Below are positions 32,525 to 40,823 of a stretch of 64,000 nt of DNA, piece after piece; within the stretch, counting starts at the first letter, position 1, and every line of letters starts with the position of its first letter. Origin of the DNA: Thermolongibacillus altinsuensis (GTDB taxonomy: Bacteria; Bacillota; Bacilli; Bacillales; Anoxybacillaceae); assembly GCF_004341205.1 (NCBI RefSeq), contig NZ_SLUL01000006.1:62001-126000 (forward strand), read 5' to 3'. Under the pieces are notes generated by a model. It did not search any database and was not told the DNA's origin. It saw only the letters and a list, made by a program, of their open reading frames with translations. The position numbers were made by a program, and so were the translations under genes.

Positions 32525-33643
32525 TTACCTCCACTCTAACAAAAGAAGCTCACAACTAAACCCAGGGCCAAGTGCTACCATTAACCCTATCTCTCCTTTT
32601 TTGATTCGTTGTTTCATAAATTTTTGCAAGACCACATACACCGTCACCGAAGACATGTTTCCATAATGTTTTAATACCTCTACTGAATGTTTGATTTGAT
32701 CATGGCTGAGCTGCAAACTGTCGCGATAGGCATCAAGAACCTTTTTACCGCCTGGGTGAACGATAAAATGGTGAATATCCTCAACCGTTAAGCGATGTTT
32801 TTGTAAAAACGATGCAACCATTTCTTTGAATGATTTACGGATAATACTTGGAATATCTTTTGAAAAAACGACATAAAAACCTTGATCCTTTATATCCCAC
32901 CCCATGACATCTTCTGAATGCGGCATGAGTGTTGATTGCACATCCATAATCGATGGGGGTGAATCCGAAAGTAAAACGTTGTCGCCGGCGACGCATACAC
33001 ATCCCGCACCATCTGCAAAAAGCGACGTACCAATGAAATTGCTTTTTGAATGATCATCCAGTTGAAATGTTAAGCTGCAAAATTCAACTGCCAGTACAAT
33101 CACCTTTGCTTTCGGATACGCGCGGCAATATTCAAATGCGCGTGCAAGCCCCGCCGCTCCCCCTGCACATCCTAATCCCCAAATTGGAATGCGCTTGGCA
33201 TGCGCTGAAAATGGCAGTTGATTCATAATCCTTGCCTCAATGCTTGGAGTGGCAATCCCTGTACTTGAAATGTAAAAAATTGCTTCAATGTCCTTATAAT
33301 CGATGTTTTGCTGTTTTAAACATTGTTCAATCGCCTCCGCTCCATATCGAACCGCACATTCAATGTACAAATCATTTTTTTCAGAAAATGAATGCTTTTG
33401 GATGTACCATTCTAACGGTTGAACGAAGCAACGCGATTCAATTTGTCCATTCGAAAATATACGCAACAATCGATCGATATCGTCATAATCGTTTTCAAAT
33501 AATTGTCTAGTTAAGTTCATAATTTCCTTTTGGGTAAAGCGATAAGGCAATGAAGCCAATCCAACAGATACAATTGCCGGCACACGCACACCCCCTATTG
33601 ATCGTTGATTATAATATTTTTCTAAAAAAGGAATTTTATTCAC
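32525..33643 (-). CDS. bpsA: Type III polyketide synthase BpsA
   Basis: A 372-residue chalcone-synthase-like enzyme that condenses long-chain acyl-CoA with malonyl-CoA to give triketide pyrones. The catalytic triad is visible: Cys159 in WGLGCAGGAAG, His near 304 in IVHPGGKKVL, and Asn near 337 in YGNMSS. The start is GTG 33643, nine bases from AGGAGAG. That ribosome site lies inside a hairpin followed by a T run (33644-33678), so expression may be controlled at the leader. Confidence 0.94.
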   Translation of the reverse strand: MNKIPFLEKYYNQRSIGGVRVPAIVSVGLASLPYRFTQKEIMNLTRQLFENDYDDIDRLLRIFSNGQIESRCFVQPLEWYIQKHSFSEKNDLYIECAVRYGAEAIEQCLKQQNIDYKDIEAIFYISSTGIATPSIEARIMNQLPFSAHAKRIPIWGLGCAGGAAGLARAFEYCRAYPKAKVIVLAVEFCSLTFQLDDHSKSNFIGTSLFADGAGCVCVAGDNVLLSDSPPSIMDVQSTLMPHSEDVMGWDIKDQGFYVVFSKDIPSIIRKSFKEMVASFLQKHRLTVEDIHHFIVHPGGKKVLDAYRDSLQLSHDQIKHSVEVLKHYGNMSSVTVYVVLQKFMKQRIKKGEIGLMVALGPGFSCELLLLEWR

Positions 33644-33700
33644 AAAAAAAGCTCTCCTAATCTATTTAGGAAAGCTTTCGACGTTTTGAAAGGAGGTGTG
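33644..33700 (-). promoter_or_regulatory. bpsA leader: terminator-like hairpin over the ribosome site
   Basis: On the minus strand AAAGCTTTCCTAA (33666-33678) pairs with TTAGGAGAGCTTT (33648-33660) with one U-G, loop ATAGA, then T7 up to the GTG start. The right arm holds the ribosome site. Further upstream, 33688-33698 reads CACCTCCTTTC, the same as the 3' tail of 16S rRNA, and could pair with the same purine-rich site. A TATAAT at 33716-33721 is a likely -10. Confidence 0.6.
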
Positions 33701-33705
33701 TTGTT

Positions 33706-33792
33706 GTGCAATTCCATTATATCGCAAATAGAAAATTCGTCACTATCTTTTTTCATTCTTTACAATCGTTCAAATGTCGAAAAGAGATGTAA
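33706..33792 (+). CDS. Doubtful 28-residue ORF with a strong ribosome site
   Basis: GTG 33706 is eight bases from AAAGGAGGTG and the frame ends at TAA 33792. It reads MQFHYIANRKFVTIFFHSLQ and ends KCRKEM. The apparent ribosome site is the complement of the rRNA-like stretch in the bpsA leader, and the ORF overlaps the bpsA promoter, so it may be fortuitous. Confidence 0.25.
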   Translation: MQFHYIANRKFVTIFFHSLQSFKCRKEM

Positions 33793-33845
33793 AAAAAACC
33801 TAAATTTTGCTATGATGGAAATATAGTTTGGGGGGGATTTTATTC

Positions 33846-34304
33846 ATGTCTTTAAGCCAAAAAGTAACAACCATTTTAAATGGAACCATTGATTCCGTAA
33901 AATCCATTGTTCCAATGACATTAACGATTGACAAACCTTCTTTATTTACCGAGCCGTTTACCCAAACGTCGATCGGTGTATTGATTGGGATGACTGGCGA
34001 TGTACGTGGTCGACTTATGATTGAAGGAGATGAAAACATTTTTGGCGGCATCGGCGAAACCATGTTCGGCATGCAGCTAGAAGGGGAAATGCTCGAATCA
34101 TTCACTGGTGAACTTGGCAATATGATTGCAGGAAATTTAGCGACGATTATATCACAAAAAGGGATTACAATCGATATCACTCCGCCAACTGTTCTCGTCG
34201 GTCAGACGAAAATATACGGTTTTGATAAAGCATTTCGCGTTCCTGTTCACATCGAAGGAAAAGGAGAAATTCAACTTATTTTAACAATGGATCTCAATGA
34301 TTAA
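33846..34304 (+). CDS. cheX: Chemotaxis phosphatase CheX-like protein
   Basis: A 152-residue protein of the CheC/CheX/FliY fold. The single catalytic motif lies in MLESFTGELGNMIAGN (ExxxN type, about residues 75-90), which in CheX dephosphorylates CheY-P. The N-terminus and GMTGDVRGRLMIEG are usual. ATG 33846 is behind TTGGGGGGGA. It stands alone here, away from flagellar genes. It may tune motility together with HemAT (inference). Confidence 0.87.
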   Translation: MSLSQKVTTILNGTIDSVKSIVPMTLTIDKPSLFTEPFTQTSIGVLIGMTGDVRGRLMIEGDENIFGGIGETMFGMQLEGEMLESFTGELGNMIAGNLATIISQKGITIDITPPTVLVGQTKIYGFDKAFRVPVHIEGKGEIQLILTMDLND

Positions 34305-34331
34305 GGCTAGCTCAATTTCGGAGCCAGCCTT
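34303..34331. terminator. Terminator after cheX
   Basis: Stem AAGGCTAGCTC/GAGCCAGCCTT with one mismatch, then T5. Confidence 0.7.
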
Positions 34332-34382
34332 TTTAATGGTTAACCATCCTCAAGGGCTTCTTGCACTTTTTTTGTAATGATG

Positions 34383-35684
34383 TTATGACACTTTTTGTTC
34401 ATTTACAGCCGGCATTTGTCTTACTTTGTTTGGAATCATATGAAAGAAAACATTAAGAACAATGGCGGTTACACTTCCGGCAACAATTCCGTTATCCGTT
34501 AAAATACGAATGCTAGCCGGCATCTTTGCAAATAAATCCGGAACGACTGTCACGCCAAGTCCCATTCCGATCGAGCATGCGATAATAAGCAAATTTTCTT
34601 GCGAAGCAAACTCGACGCGGCTTAACATTTTAATGCCGTATGCCACAACCATGCCAAACATCGCTACCATTGCACCACCTAATACAGGGGCTGGAATAAT
34701 CGTTGTCATTGCCGCAATTTTTGGTACAAGTCCTAAAACGACTAGCATGGTACCAACCACATAAATGACATTGCGCGTTTTCACGCCTGAGAGTTGAACA
34801 AGCCCAACATTTTGTGAGTACGTCGTATACGGAAAAGCGTTCAATAAGCCACCAAGTAAAATCGCTAATCCCTCTGCGCGATATCCGTTTGCTAAATCTT
34901 TTTCTTCTAATTTCCGCTCACAAATGTCACTTAGCGCAAAATATACACCTGTCGATTCAACAATACTAACCGCAGCTACAAGAATCATCGTCAAAATCGA
35001 TGTAATTTGAAAAGTGGGCACACCAAAATAAAATAACTTTGGCAGATGAATCCAAGATGCTTCACTAACAGCACTGAAATCCACTTTTCCCATCCATGCC
35101 GCAACGATCGTTCCAACGACCATACCAATTAAAATGGCAACGGAACGAATAAACCCTTTAAAAAAGCGATATAAGAAAATAATGAAAAACAATCCCCCGA
35201 ATGAAAGAGCGATGTTGCTTAAATCACCGAAGTCTTTCGCTCCTTGTCCTCCAGCCATATTATTCATCGCTACAGGAATGAGTGTCACTCCGATGACGGT
35301 GACAACCGAACCGGTAACAATAGGCGGAAAAAATTTTACTAGCTTTCCGAAATATTTTGCGAATAAAAACACAAATGCTCCCGCTGCGATAATGGCTCCA
35401 TAAACCGCTGAAATGCCGTATTGATTGCCGATCGCAATCATGGGACCAACGGCTGTAAAGGTACATCCAAGAACAACAGGAAGACCGATACCGAAAAAGC
35501 GATTTTTCCATACTTGTAATAACGTCGCAATCCCGCACATCAACAAATCAATCGATACTAGGTAAGTTAATTGTTCACTCGTCAATCCAAGCGCCCCACC
35601 AACAATAAGCGGAACAATAATCGCTCCCCCATACATCGCTAAAACGTGCTGTAAACCTAACGAAAATGTTTTCATTGGACTCAT
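34383..35684 (-). CDS. pbuX: Xanthine permease PbuX
   Basis: A 433-residue NCS2-family permease with fourteen predicted membrane spans. The N-terminal [23 protein letters not shown] and the middle [18 protein letters not shown] followed by [11 protein letters not shown] are family signatures; the sequence [21 protein letters not shown] is typical of PbuX/PbuO/UraA. It imports xanthine with protons. It overlaps xpt by ATGA and shares the guanine riboswitch, as in B. subtilis. Confidence 0.94.
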   Translation of the reverse strand: MSPMKTFSLGLQHVLAMYGGAIIVPLIVGGALGLTSEQLTYLVSIDLLMCGIATLLQVWKNRFFGIGLPVVLGCTFTAVGPMIAIGNQYGISAVYGAIIAAGAFVFLFAKYFGKLVKFFPPIVTGSVVTVIGVTLIPVAMNNMAGGQGAKDFGDLSNIALSFGGLFFIIFLYRFFKGFIRSVAILIGMVVGTIVAAWMGKVDFSAVSEASWIHLPKLFYFGVPTFQITSILTMILVAAVSIVESTGVYFALSDICERKLEEKDLANGYRAEGLAILLGGLLNAFPYTTYSQNVGLVQLSGVKTRNVIYVVGTMLVVLGLVPKIAAMTTIIPAPVLGGAMVAMFGMVVAYGIKMLSRVEFASQENLLIIACSIGMGLGVTVVPDLFAKMPASIRILTDNGIVAGSVTAIVLNVFFHMIPNKVRQMPAVNEQKVS

Positions 35685-36268
35685 TGCGCCGTTACCTCCT
35701 CTAAAAATGTCACTTTTCCGTCTTTCAAGGATTGAACACGCACAAGCGATTCTACTCGAATCCCACGGCGGCGCAACTGCTCTCCACCTGCTTGGAACGC
35801 TTTCTCGATTACGATTCCAACGCCAACGAGATGAGCTCGAGCCTGTCTAATAATTTCAATCAATCCTAGGGCTGCTTGGCCATTGGCTAAAAAATCATCA
35901 ATCATTAAAATGCGGTCGTGTTCACTAATAAACTTTTGCGAAATGGAAATTTCCGTTTCTTCTTGTTTTGTAAAAGAAAATACTTTAGCAGTATACACAT
36001 CGTTTTTTAAAGTCAATGATTTTCGTTTTCTCGCAAAAATAAGCGGTACATTCATTTCATAAGCCGTCATAAGCGCTGGACCAATACCAGAAGATTCAAC
36101 GGTTACAATTTTTGTAACATTTTCTCCTCTAAAACGTTTAGCAAACTCCTCGCCAATTTGTTTCATTAAAGACGGATCCATTTGATGATTTAAAAATGAA
36201 TCCACTTTTAATACTTCGCTTGAGAGAACGATTCCTTCTACTTGAATTTTTTTCTTTAAGCTTTCCAC
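35681..36268 (-). CDS. xpt: Xanthine phosphoribosyltransferase
   Basis: A 195-residue enzyme converting xanthine and PRPP to [17 protein letters not shown] holds the N-terminal part of the fold, RKRKSLTL is the base-proximal loop, and [18 protein letters not shown] near residue 125 is the PRPP-binding motif. The start is GTG 36268 behind AAGGGGGA; the 49 codons further upstream in frame overlap the riboswitch and are noise. Length matches B. subtilis Xpt (194). Confidence 0.95.
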   Translation of the reverse strand: MESLKKKIQVEGIVLSSEVLKVDSFLNHQMDPSLMKQIGEEFAKRFRGENVTKIVTVESSGIGPALMTAYEMNVPLIFARKRKSLTLKNDVYTAKVFSFTKQEETEISISQKFISEHDRILMIDDFLANGQAALGLIEIIRQARAHLVGVGIVIEKAFQAGGEQLRRRGIRVESLVRVQSLKDGKVTFLEEVTAQ

Positions 36269-36295
36269 GTTTTTCCCCCTTTTCCTAAATAAAAA

Positions 36296-36485
36296 ACTCA
36301 AAAAACGCTGCCTCACTCTATGAGTGTAGGCAATGTCTTTTGAGCTGTTCGGAAAACGGGAATAGCAAAAGAACGTACCAAAATGTACGCTTGCTATCCG
36401 CTCTGACATTGCCACTCATAGTCGGTCGATTTACGGTCGACCGGTAGAGACTCGCGAGCCATATTCCCGCAATTATATGAGTGAG
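36296..36485 (-). ncRNA. Guanine riboswitch of xpt-pbuX
   Basis: The aptamer is 36413-36483. P1 is CACTCAT/ATGAGTG and the conserved core ATATGG...GAGTCTCTACC...GACTATGAGTG is present. The discriminating base is C in GACTAT, so guanine/hypoxanthine rather than adenine. The antiterminator pairs TATGAGTG.GCAATGTC (36405-36420) with 36319-36337; the terminator is TGCCT.CACTC (36309-36332) plus T run. Ligand therefore turns xpt-pbuX off. A -10 TATACT (36508-36513) lies upstream. Confidence 0.95.
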
Positions 36486-36513
36486 TCAGCCATATGAAGT
36501 TATTAGCAGTATA

Positions 36514-36859
36514 GCATGTTTCTTCAAAATTGAAAAGAGAAAAACCGAATAATTTTTTATTATTTTTCATAAACATTCGCCTTTTTCTATTCTCTTTTAT
36601 GCTGCATAAACCGAAAGAAACGGATCATAAGTAAATCCAAGATTTACTATATATTTCACACTTTTTTCACAATCCCACAAAAAACGTGTGATAAAAGTCA
36701 CTGTTGCACACAATTTTTACGCTTATTATGGTGATAAAGTAATCAATGAACAATTTGTGAAACATTTGAAAAAACGATGGAATTTCACAAATTGTCTTGT
36801 ATGATGTAAGTGTATTCATTGTTATTTTAGGGATATTTAGGAAAGGAGGGGGTGGAAGA
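36514..36859 (+). other. Promoter region of the ba3 oxidase operon (no gene)
   Basis: About 350 bases without a credible gene. It holds an FNR-type site (36687-36702), a -10 TATTAT (36724-36729), a second -10-like TATGAT (36800-36805), and a 12-base inverted repeat CAATTTGTGAAA/TTTCACAAATTG (36751-36794). Frames that cross it in either direction lack ribosome sites. Confidence 0.6.
36687..36702 (+). promoter_or_regulatory. FNR/CRP-type site of the ba3 oxidase operon
   Basis: TGTGA-TAAAAG-TCACT against the FNR consensus TGTGA-N6-TCACA. The -10 TATTAT begins 22 bases later, which places the site centre at about -41.5, the class II activator position. Confidence 0.65.
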
Positions 36860-37009
36860 ATGGCTAAACAACAGTTAAGTACACAAACAAAAACAAAAGT
36901 AGAAAAAACTTCTTCGCTCAAAGGAACATTAGCTTCTGTTTTCTTCTTAGGGTTTTTCCTCATTTTCACGTGGGTAAGCGTGTATTTCTTGTTTTTAGAC
37001 CGGCTATAA
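36860..37009 (+). CDS. Cytochrome c oxidase subunit IIa-like peptide
   Basis: A 49-residue peptide: a polar N-terminus (MAKQQLSTQTKTKVEKT) and one hydrophobic helix (LASVFFLGFFLIFTWVSVYFLFL). It begins the oxidase operon, 22 bases ahead of subunit II, behind AGGAGGGGG. ba3-type oxidases of Thermus and Geobacillus have such a one-helix subunit IIa. Identification rests on size, topology and position. Confidence 0.8.
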   Translation: MAKQQLSTQTKTKVEKTSSLKGTLASVFFLGFFLIFTWVSVYFLFLDRL

Positions 37010-37030
37010 AAAGAAAGGAGAGAAGACGTT

Positions 37031-37501
37031 ATGCACATGCATAAGTATGAAAAAATCTGGCTGTTCTTCGGCATCGGCTCTTTATTCGTCTTCCTTGCCG
37101 TGTTAGGAGTCGGAGCATTTGCGCAAGGAAATCAACCTCCAAGTTGTTTAACAACGATCGACCCAGAAAAAGTCGATCAAACGCCGCCGTTTGATAAGCC
37201 AGGCTTAGTGAAAACAGGAGACAATGAATATCAATTAAACATTGTAGCTTCTGCGTTCTCTTATACACCAAATCAAGTTGAAATACCTAAAGGTGCAAAA
37301 GTAACTATTAACGTCGCAACAAAAGACGTCATTCACGGTTTTGAAATGGCAGGAACAAACGTGAACATGATGGTCGAACCTGGCTATGTTAGCTCCTTTA
37401 CCCAAACATTTGATAAACCAGGCGAATATGTCATTCTTTGTAACGAATATTGCGGCGCAGGTCACCATTTAATGACCGCGAAAGTTAAGGTGGTGGAATA
37501 A
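37031..37501 (+). CDS. cbaB: ba3-type cytochrome c oxidase subunit II
   Basis: A 156-residue membrane-anchored cupredoxin. One N-terminal helix (LFFGIGSLFVFLAVLGVGAF) is followed by the outside domain. The CuA ligands are all visible: His102 (VIHGFEM), Cys137, Cys141, His145 or 146 and Met148 in CNEYCGAGHHLM. The short form with a single helix is the ba3/b(o/a)3 class. It accepts electrons from cytochrome c. TAATG overlap couples it to subunit I. Confidence 0.93.
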   Translation: MHMHKYEKIWLFFGIGSLFVFLAVLGVGAFAQGNQPPSCLTTIDPEKVDQTPPFDKPGLVKTGDNEYQLNIVASAFSYTPNQVEIPKGAKVTINVATKDVIHGFEMAGTNVNMMVEPGYVSSFTQTFDKPGEYVILCNEYCGAGHHLMTAKVKVVE

Positions 37502-39150
37502 TGATGAGCGAAGTACGGAAAGTAGACGCACGCGATGGAAAATTGGCGATGGCGCATATTTATGTCGCTTTTATTGCCCTTGCTTTAGGTGGATTATGTG
37601 GTTTGTTACAAGTGCTTGTACGTTCAGGAAAATTTACGCTACCCGCTAATATTAGCTATTATACGATTTTAACAACACATGGTGTTTTGCTTGGACTTGT
37701 TTTAACTACTTTCTTTATTATCGGTTTTCAATTTGCTGCACTCAGCCGAACAGCAGGAACACTGTCAGATAAAGTTCGCTTTTGGGGCTGGATTGGCTTT
37801 TGGACAATGACAATCGGTACAGCGATGACTGCATATTATATTCTCATTGGTGAAGCATCTGTTCTTTTTACATTCTATGCGCCACTACAAGCGCATCCGG
37901 GCTTTTACCTTGGCTTGACGCTCGTTGTTGTCGGAAGTTGGATTAGCGGTTTCGCGATGTTTGCTCACTACGCAAAATGGAAAAAAGAACATCCTGGTCA
38001 AGTGAGTCCGATTCTTACATTTATGTGTGTTGTTAACATGATTTTATGGCTCGTCTGCACATTAGGCGTTGCGGCAACTGTTCTTTTCCAATTATTACCT
38101 TGGTCTTTAGGTCTTGTTGATCGTATCAACGTTCTTGTGAGCCGCACGTTGTTCTGGTATTTCGGTCACCCGCTTGTTTATTTCTGGTTGTTGCCAGCTT
38201 ATATGGTTTGGTACGTTGTGATTCCAAAAGTGATCGGCGGGAAAATGTTTTCTGATTCGTTAGCTCGTCTAACATTTATTCTGTTCTTAATTTTCTCAAT
38301 TCCAGTTGGATTCCACCATCAATTAGTGGAACCGGGAATCGATCCAGCATGGAAATACTTACAAGTTGTTTTAACGTTTATGGTTGTCATTCCATCATTA
38401 ATGACTGCATTTTCAATGTTTGCGACATTTGAAATGTATGGACGTTCAAAAGGAGCAACAGGGCTTTTCGGTTGGTTGCGAAAGCTTCCTTGGGGAGATG
38501 CTCGTTTCTTTGTACCGTTTGTCGGAATGTTATTCTTTATCCCTGCTGGCGCAGGTGGACTTGTCAATGCTTCACACCAATTAAACCAAGTTGTTCATAA
38601 TACGATTTGGGTAACAGGTCACTTCCATTTAACATTAGCGACAACGGTTGTTTTAACATTCTTTGGCGCAGCTTATTGGCTCATTCCGCATTTAACAGGT
38701 CGCGTGATGACAAAAGCAATGAATCGTTTAGCGATTATCCAAGCAGTCGTATGGGCAATCGGAATGTTCTTTATGTCTGGTGCGATGCACTTTGCCGGCT
38801 TGCTCGGTGCTCCGCGTCGCTCTGCTTTCTCAACATACGGAAACGCACCGCAAGCGCTTGAATGGATTCCATATCAAATTGCTCAAGCAGTTGGTGGAGC
38901 GATTCTGTTTATCGGAATTATCCTTGTGCTCATCATTGTGACAAATCTAGCGTTCTTTGCGCCAAAAGGCGAAACAGAATTTCCTGTTGCTGAAGTTGCA
39001 GAAGAAGCAGAACGTACACCACTTGTATTTGAAAACTGGAAGTTATGGCTTGGCATCACGGTTGCGTTAATTTTAATTGCTTATACTGTTCCATTTATCG
39101 ATATGATTCAAAACGCACCTCCTGGTTCAAAAGGTTTTAAACTTTGGTAA
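37501..39150 (+). CDS. cbaA: ba3-type cytochrome c oxidase subunit I
   Basis: A 549-residue polytopic protein with about thirteen spans. It contains the heme/CuB histidines in TTHGVLLGL, WYFGHPLVYFWLLPAY, PVGFHHQLVEPG and VTGHFHLTLA. The tyrosine next to GHPLVY and the absence of the classical D-channel residues suit the B-type oxidases, which have high oxygen affinity. With an FNR-type site upstream, it is probably used when oxygen is scarce. The operon separates xpt from ypwA, unlike in B. subtilis. Confidence 0.94.
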   Translation: MMSEVRKVDARDGKLAMAHIYVAFIALALGGLCGLLQVLVRSGKFTLPANISYYTILTTHGVLLGLVLTTFFIIGFQFAALSRTAGTLSDKVRFWGWIGFWTMTIGTAMTAYYILIGEASVLFTFYAPLQAHPGFYLGLTLVVVGSWISGFAMFAHYAKWKKEHPGQVSPILTFMCVVNMILWLVCTLGVAATVLFQLLPWSLGLVDRINVLVSRTLFWYFGHPLVYFWLLPAYMVWYVVIPKVIGGKMFSDSLARLTFILFLIFSIPVGFHHQLVEPGIDPAWKYLQVVLTFMVVIPSLMTAFSMFATFEMYGRSKGATGLFGWLRKLPWGDARFFVPFVGMLFFIPAGAGGLVNASHQLNQVVHNTIWVTGHFHLTLATTVVLTFFGAAYWLIPHLTGRVMTKAMNRLAIIQAVVWAIGMFFMSGAMHFAGLLGAPRRSAFSTYGNAPQALEWIPYQIAQAVGGAILFIGIILVLIIVTNLAFFAPKGETEFPVAEVAEEAERTPLVFENWKLWLGITVALILIAYTVPFIDMIQNAPPGSKGFKLW

Positions 39151-39160
39151 TAGAAATGCC

Positions 39161-39192
39161 AAATGCCCCCAAGCTTAAGTTTGGGGGCATTT
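39161..39192. terminator. Terminator between oxidase operon and ypwA
   Basis: Stem AAATGCCCCCAA/TTGGGGGCATTT, loop of 7-8, T5 on the plus strand. Confidence 0.8.
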
Positions 39193-39195
39193 TTA

Positions 39196-40710
39196 TTAGA
39201 GTCGGTAAATTTCTTTATACTTTTCCTCTAAGTAACGAATTAAATAATCTGGATTTAATCCTTCCCCTGTTACGTCCTGCAAAATTTCAAGCGGTTTTTT
39301 CATTTTGCCAAAACGATGAATATGTTCAGTGAGCCACTCACGAATTTTAATCAGCTCTCCTTGTTCAAGCAACTGATCAAAATTCGGCAAATCTTTTTCC
39401 ATCGCATGTTTAAATTGTGCAGCATACATGTAACCAAGCGCATAGGATGGAAAATATCCGAAGCTGCCGCCGGACCAGTGCACGTCTTGCAGAACACCAT
39501 TTGCATCATTGTCAGGGCGAATTCCTAAATACTTTTCATACTTTTCATTCCAAATATCCGGTAAATCTTTTACTTCGATATCTCCGCTGAACAAACCTTT
39601 TTCAATTTCATAACGAATGATGATATGTAATGGATAGGTTAGTTCATCTGCTTCAATTCGAATTAGCGATGGCTTTGATTCGTTAATCGCACGATAAAAG
39701 TCATCAAGCGAAACATTCGCAAAATGCGGAGCATATTGCTTAAAGAGATCATAATAACGTTTCCAAAACGAATAGTGACGACCGATAAAGTTTTCGTAAA
39801 ACAACGATTGAGATTCATGAATTCCCATCGATGTCCCATCACAAAGCGGTGTTCCAATTAACTCTGGAGAAATATTTTGTTCATAAAGCGCATGACCACA
39901 TTCATGAATCGTTCCAAATATAGCGGTTCGGAAGTCATTTTCATCGTATTTCGTTGTAATGCGCACATCGCCAGGGTTTAAACTAATCGCAAATGGATGT
40001 ACCGTTTCATCTAAGCGCCCAGCATCAAAATTATATCCGAGTTCTTTTAAAATAGCTAAACTAAATGCGCGTTGTTTTTCTTTAGGGAATTTTTGAAATA
40101 AAAAGCTTGTTTCCGGCTTATGGCTCGATTCATTAATTTGCTGGACAAGCGGAACAATTCGATCACGCAATTGCGTAAAGACACGATCTAACACATCGAC
40201 CGTTATTCCTGGTTCATATAAATCTAACAACGTATTATATGGATGCTTTTCATATCCCCAATATGTAATAAAACGTTTGGTAAAATCAACGAGTTTTTGT
40301 AAATATGGCTCAAACATGGCAAAGTCCGATTTCGCTTTTGCTTCTTCCCAAACCGCCTCTGCCTTCGATTGCAAAACAACATACTCTTTGTATTCGTCAG
40401 CCGGAATTTTCTTATTTCGTTCGTATTCTTTTTTACATTCCGCTAACGTATGACGAACAACAGGAGATAGTTGCTCTTGTACATGTTTTGGCGAAAGTTC
40501 AGCAATATACGCGGCCATTTCTTCATATGTCGACATTTTAAATACTTCTTGCGATAACATTCCAATCACTTCAGAACGTTGATCCACTCCGTTTTTCGGT
40601 GCGCCTGTTCGCAAATCCCAGTACATCAAAGAGATCGCTTCATTGTACGCCATCATCTTATTAACATAGTTTAAAAACTGCTTCTCTATTTTCGAAATAT
40701 CTTTCTTCAT
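39196..40710 (-). CDS. ypwA: M32-family metallocarboxypeptidase (Taq type)
   Basis: A 504-residue, largely helical zinc peptidase. The zinc motif HECGH (residues about 268-272) is followed by GIHESQSLFYEN with the third ligand Glu. It trims C-terminal residues from peptides in the cytoplasm. Length and neighbours match B. subtilis YpwA. ATG 40710 follows GGAGGGAAA. Confidence 0.94.
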   Translation of the reverse strand: MKKDISKIEKQFLNYVNKMMAYNEAISLMYWDLRTGAPKNGVDQRSEVIGMLSQEVFKMSTYEEMAAYIAELSPKHVQEQLSPVVRHTLAECKKEYERNKKIPADEYKEYVVLQSKAEAVWEEAKAKSDFAMFEPYLQKLVDFTKRFITYWGYEKHPYNTLLDLYEPGITVDVLDRVFTQLRDRIVPLVQQINESSHKPETSFLFQKFPKEKQRAFSLAILKELGYNFDAGRLDETVHPFAISLNPGDVRITTKYDENDFRTAIFGTIHECGHALYEQNISPELIGTPLCDGTSMGIHESQSLFYENFIGRHYSFWKRYYDLFKQYAPHFANVSLDDFYRAINESKPSLIRIEADELTYPLHIIIRYEIEKGLFSGDIEVKDLPDIWNEKYEKYLGIRPDNDANGVLQDVHWSGGSFGYFPSYALGYMYAAQFKHAMEKDLPNFDQLLEQGELIKIREWLTEHIHRFGKMKKPLEILQDVTGEGLNPDYLIRYLEEKYKEIYRL

Positions 40711-40789
40711 CTTTTTCCCTCCATTTCCCTCTTATCATTCGATCATATATGTAAAAAATCCTGTTTTATGACTGAAAAGATTGATAAAA

Positions 40790-40823
40790 AAGTAAAGGAA
40801 GAATCATTGTTCTTCCTTTACTT
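40790..40823 (-). terminator. Terminator of ypvA
   Basis: A 14-bp stem AAGTAAAGGAAGAA/TTCTTCCTTTACTT followed on the minus strand by T5. Confidence 0.8.

Noticed and set aside
36667-37271. Minus-strand ORFs opposite the oxidase promoter and subunit II gene
   Set aside because: They run opposite to well-supported genes, lack ribosome sites and have no protein-like pattern.
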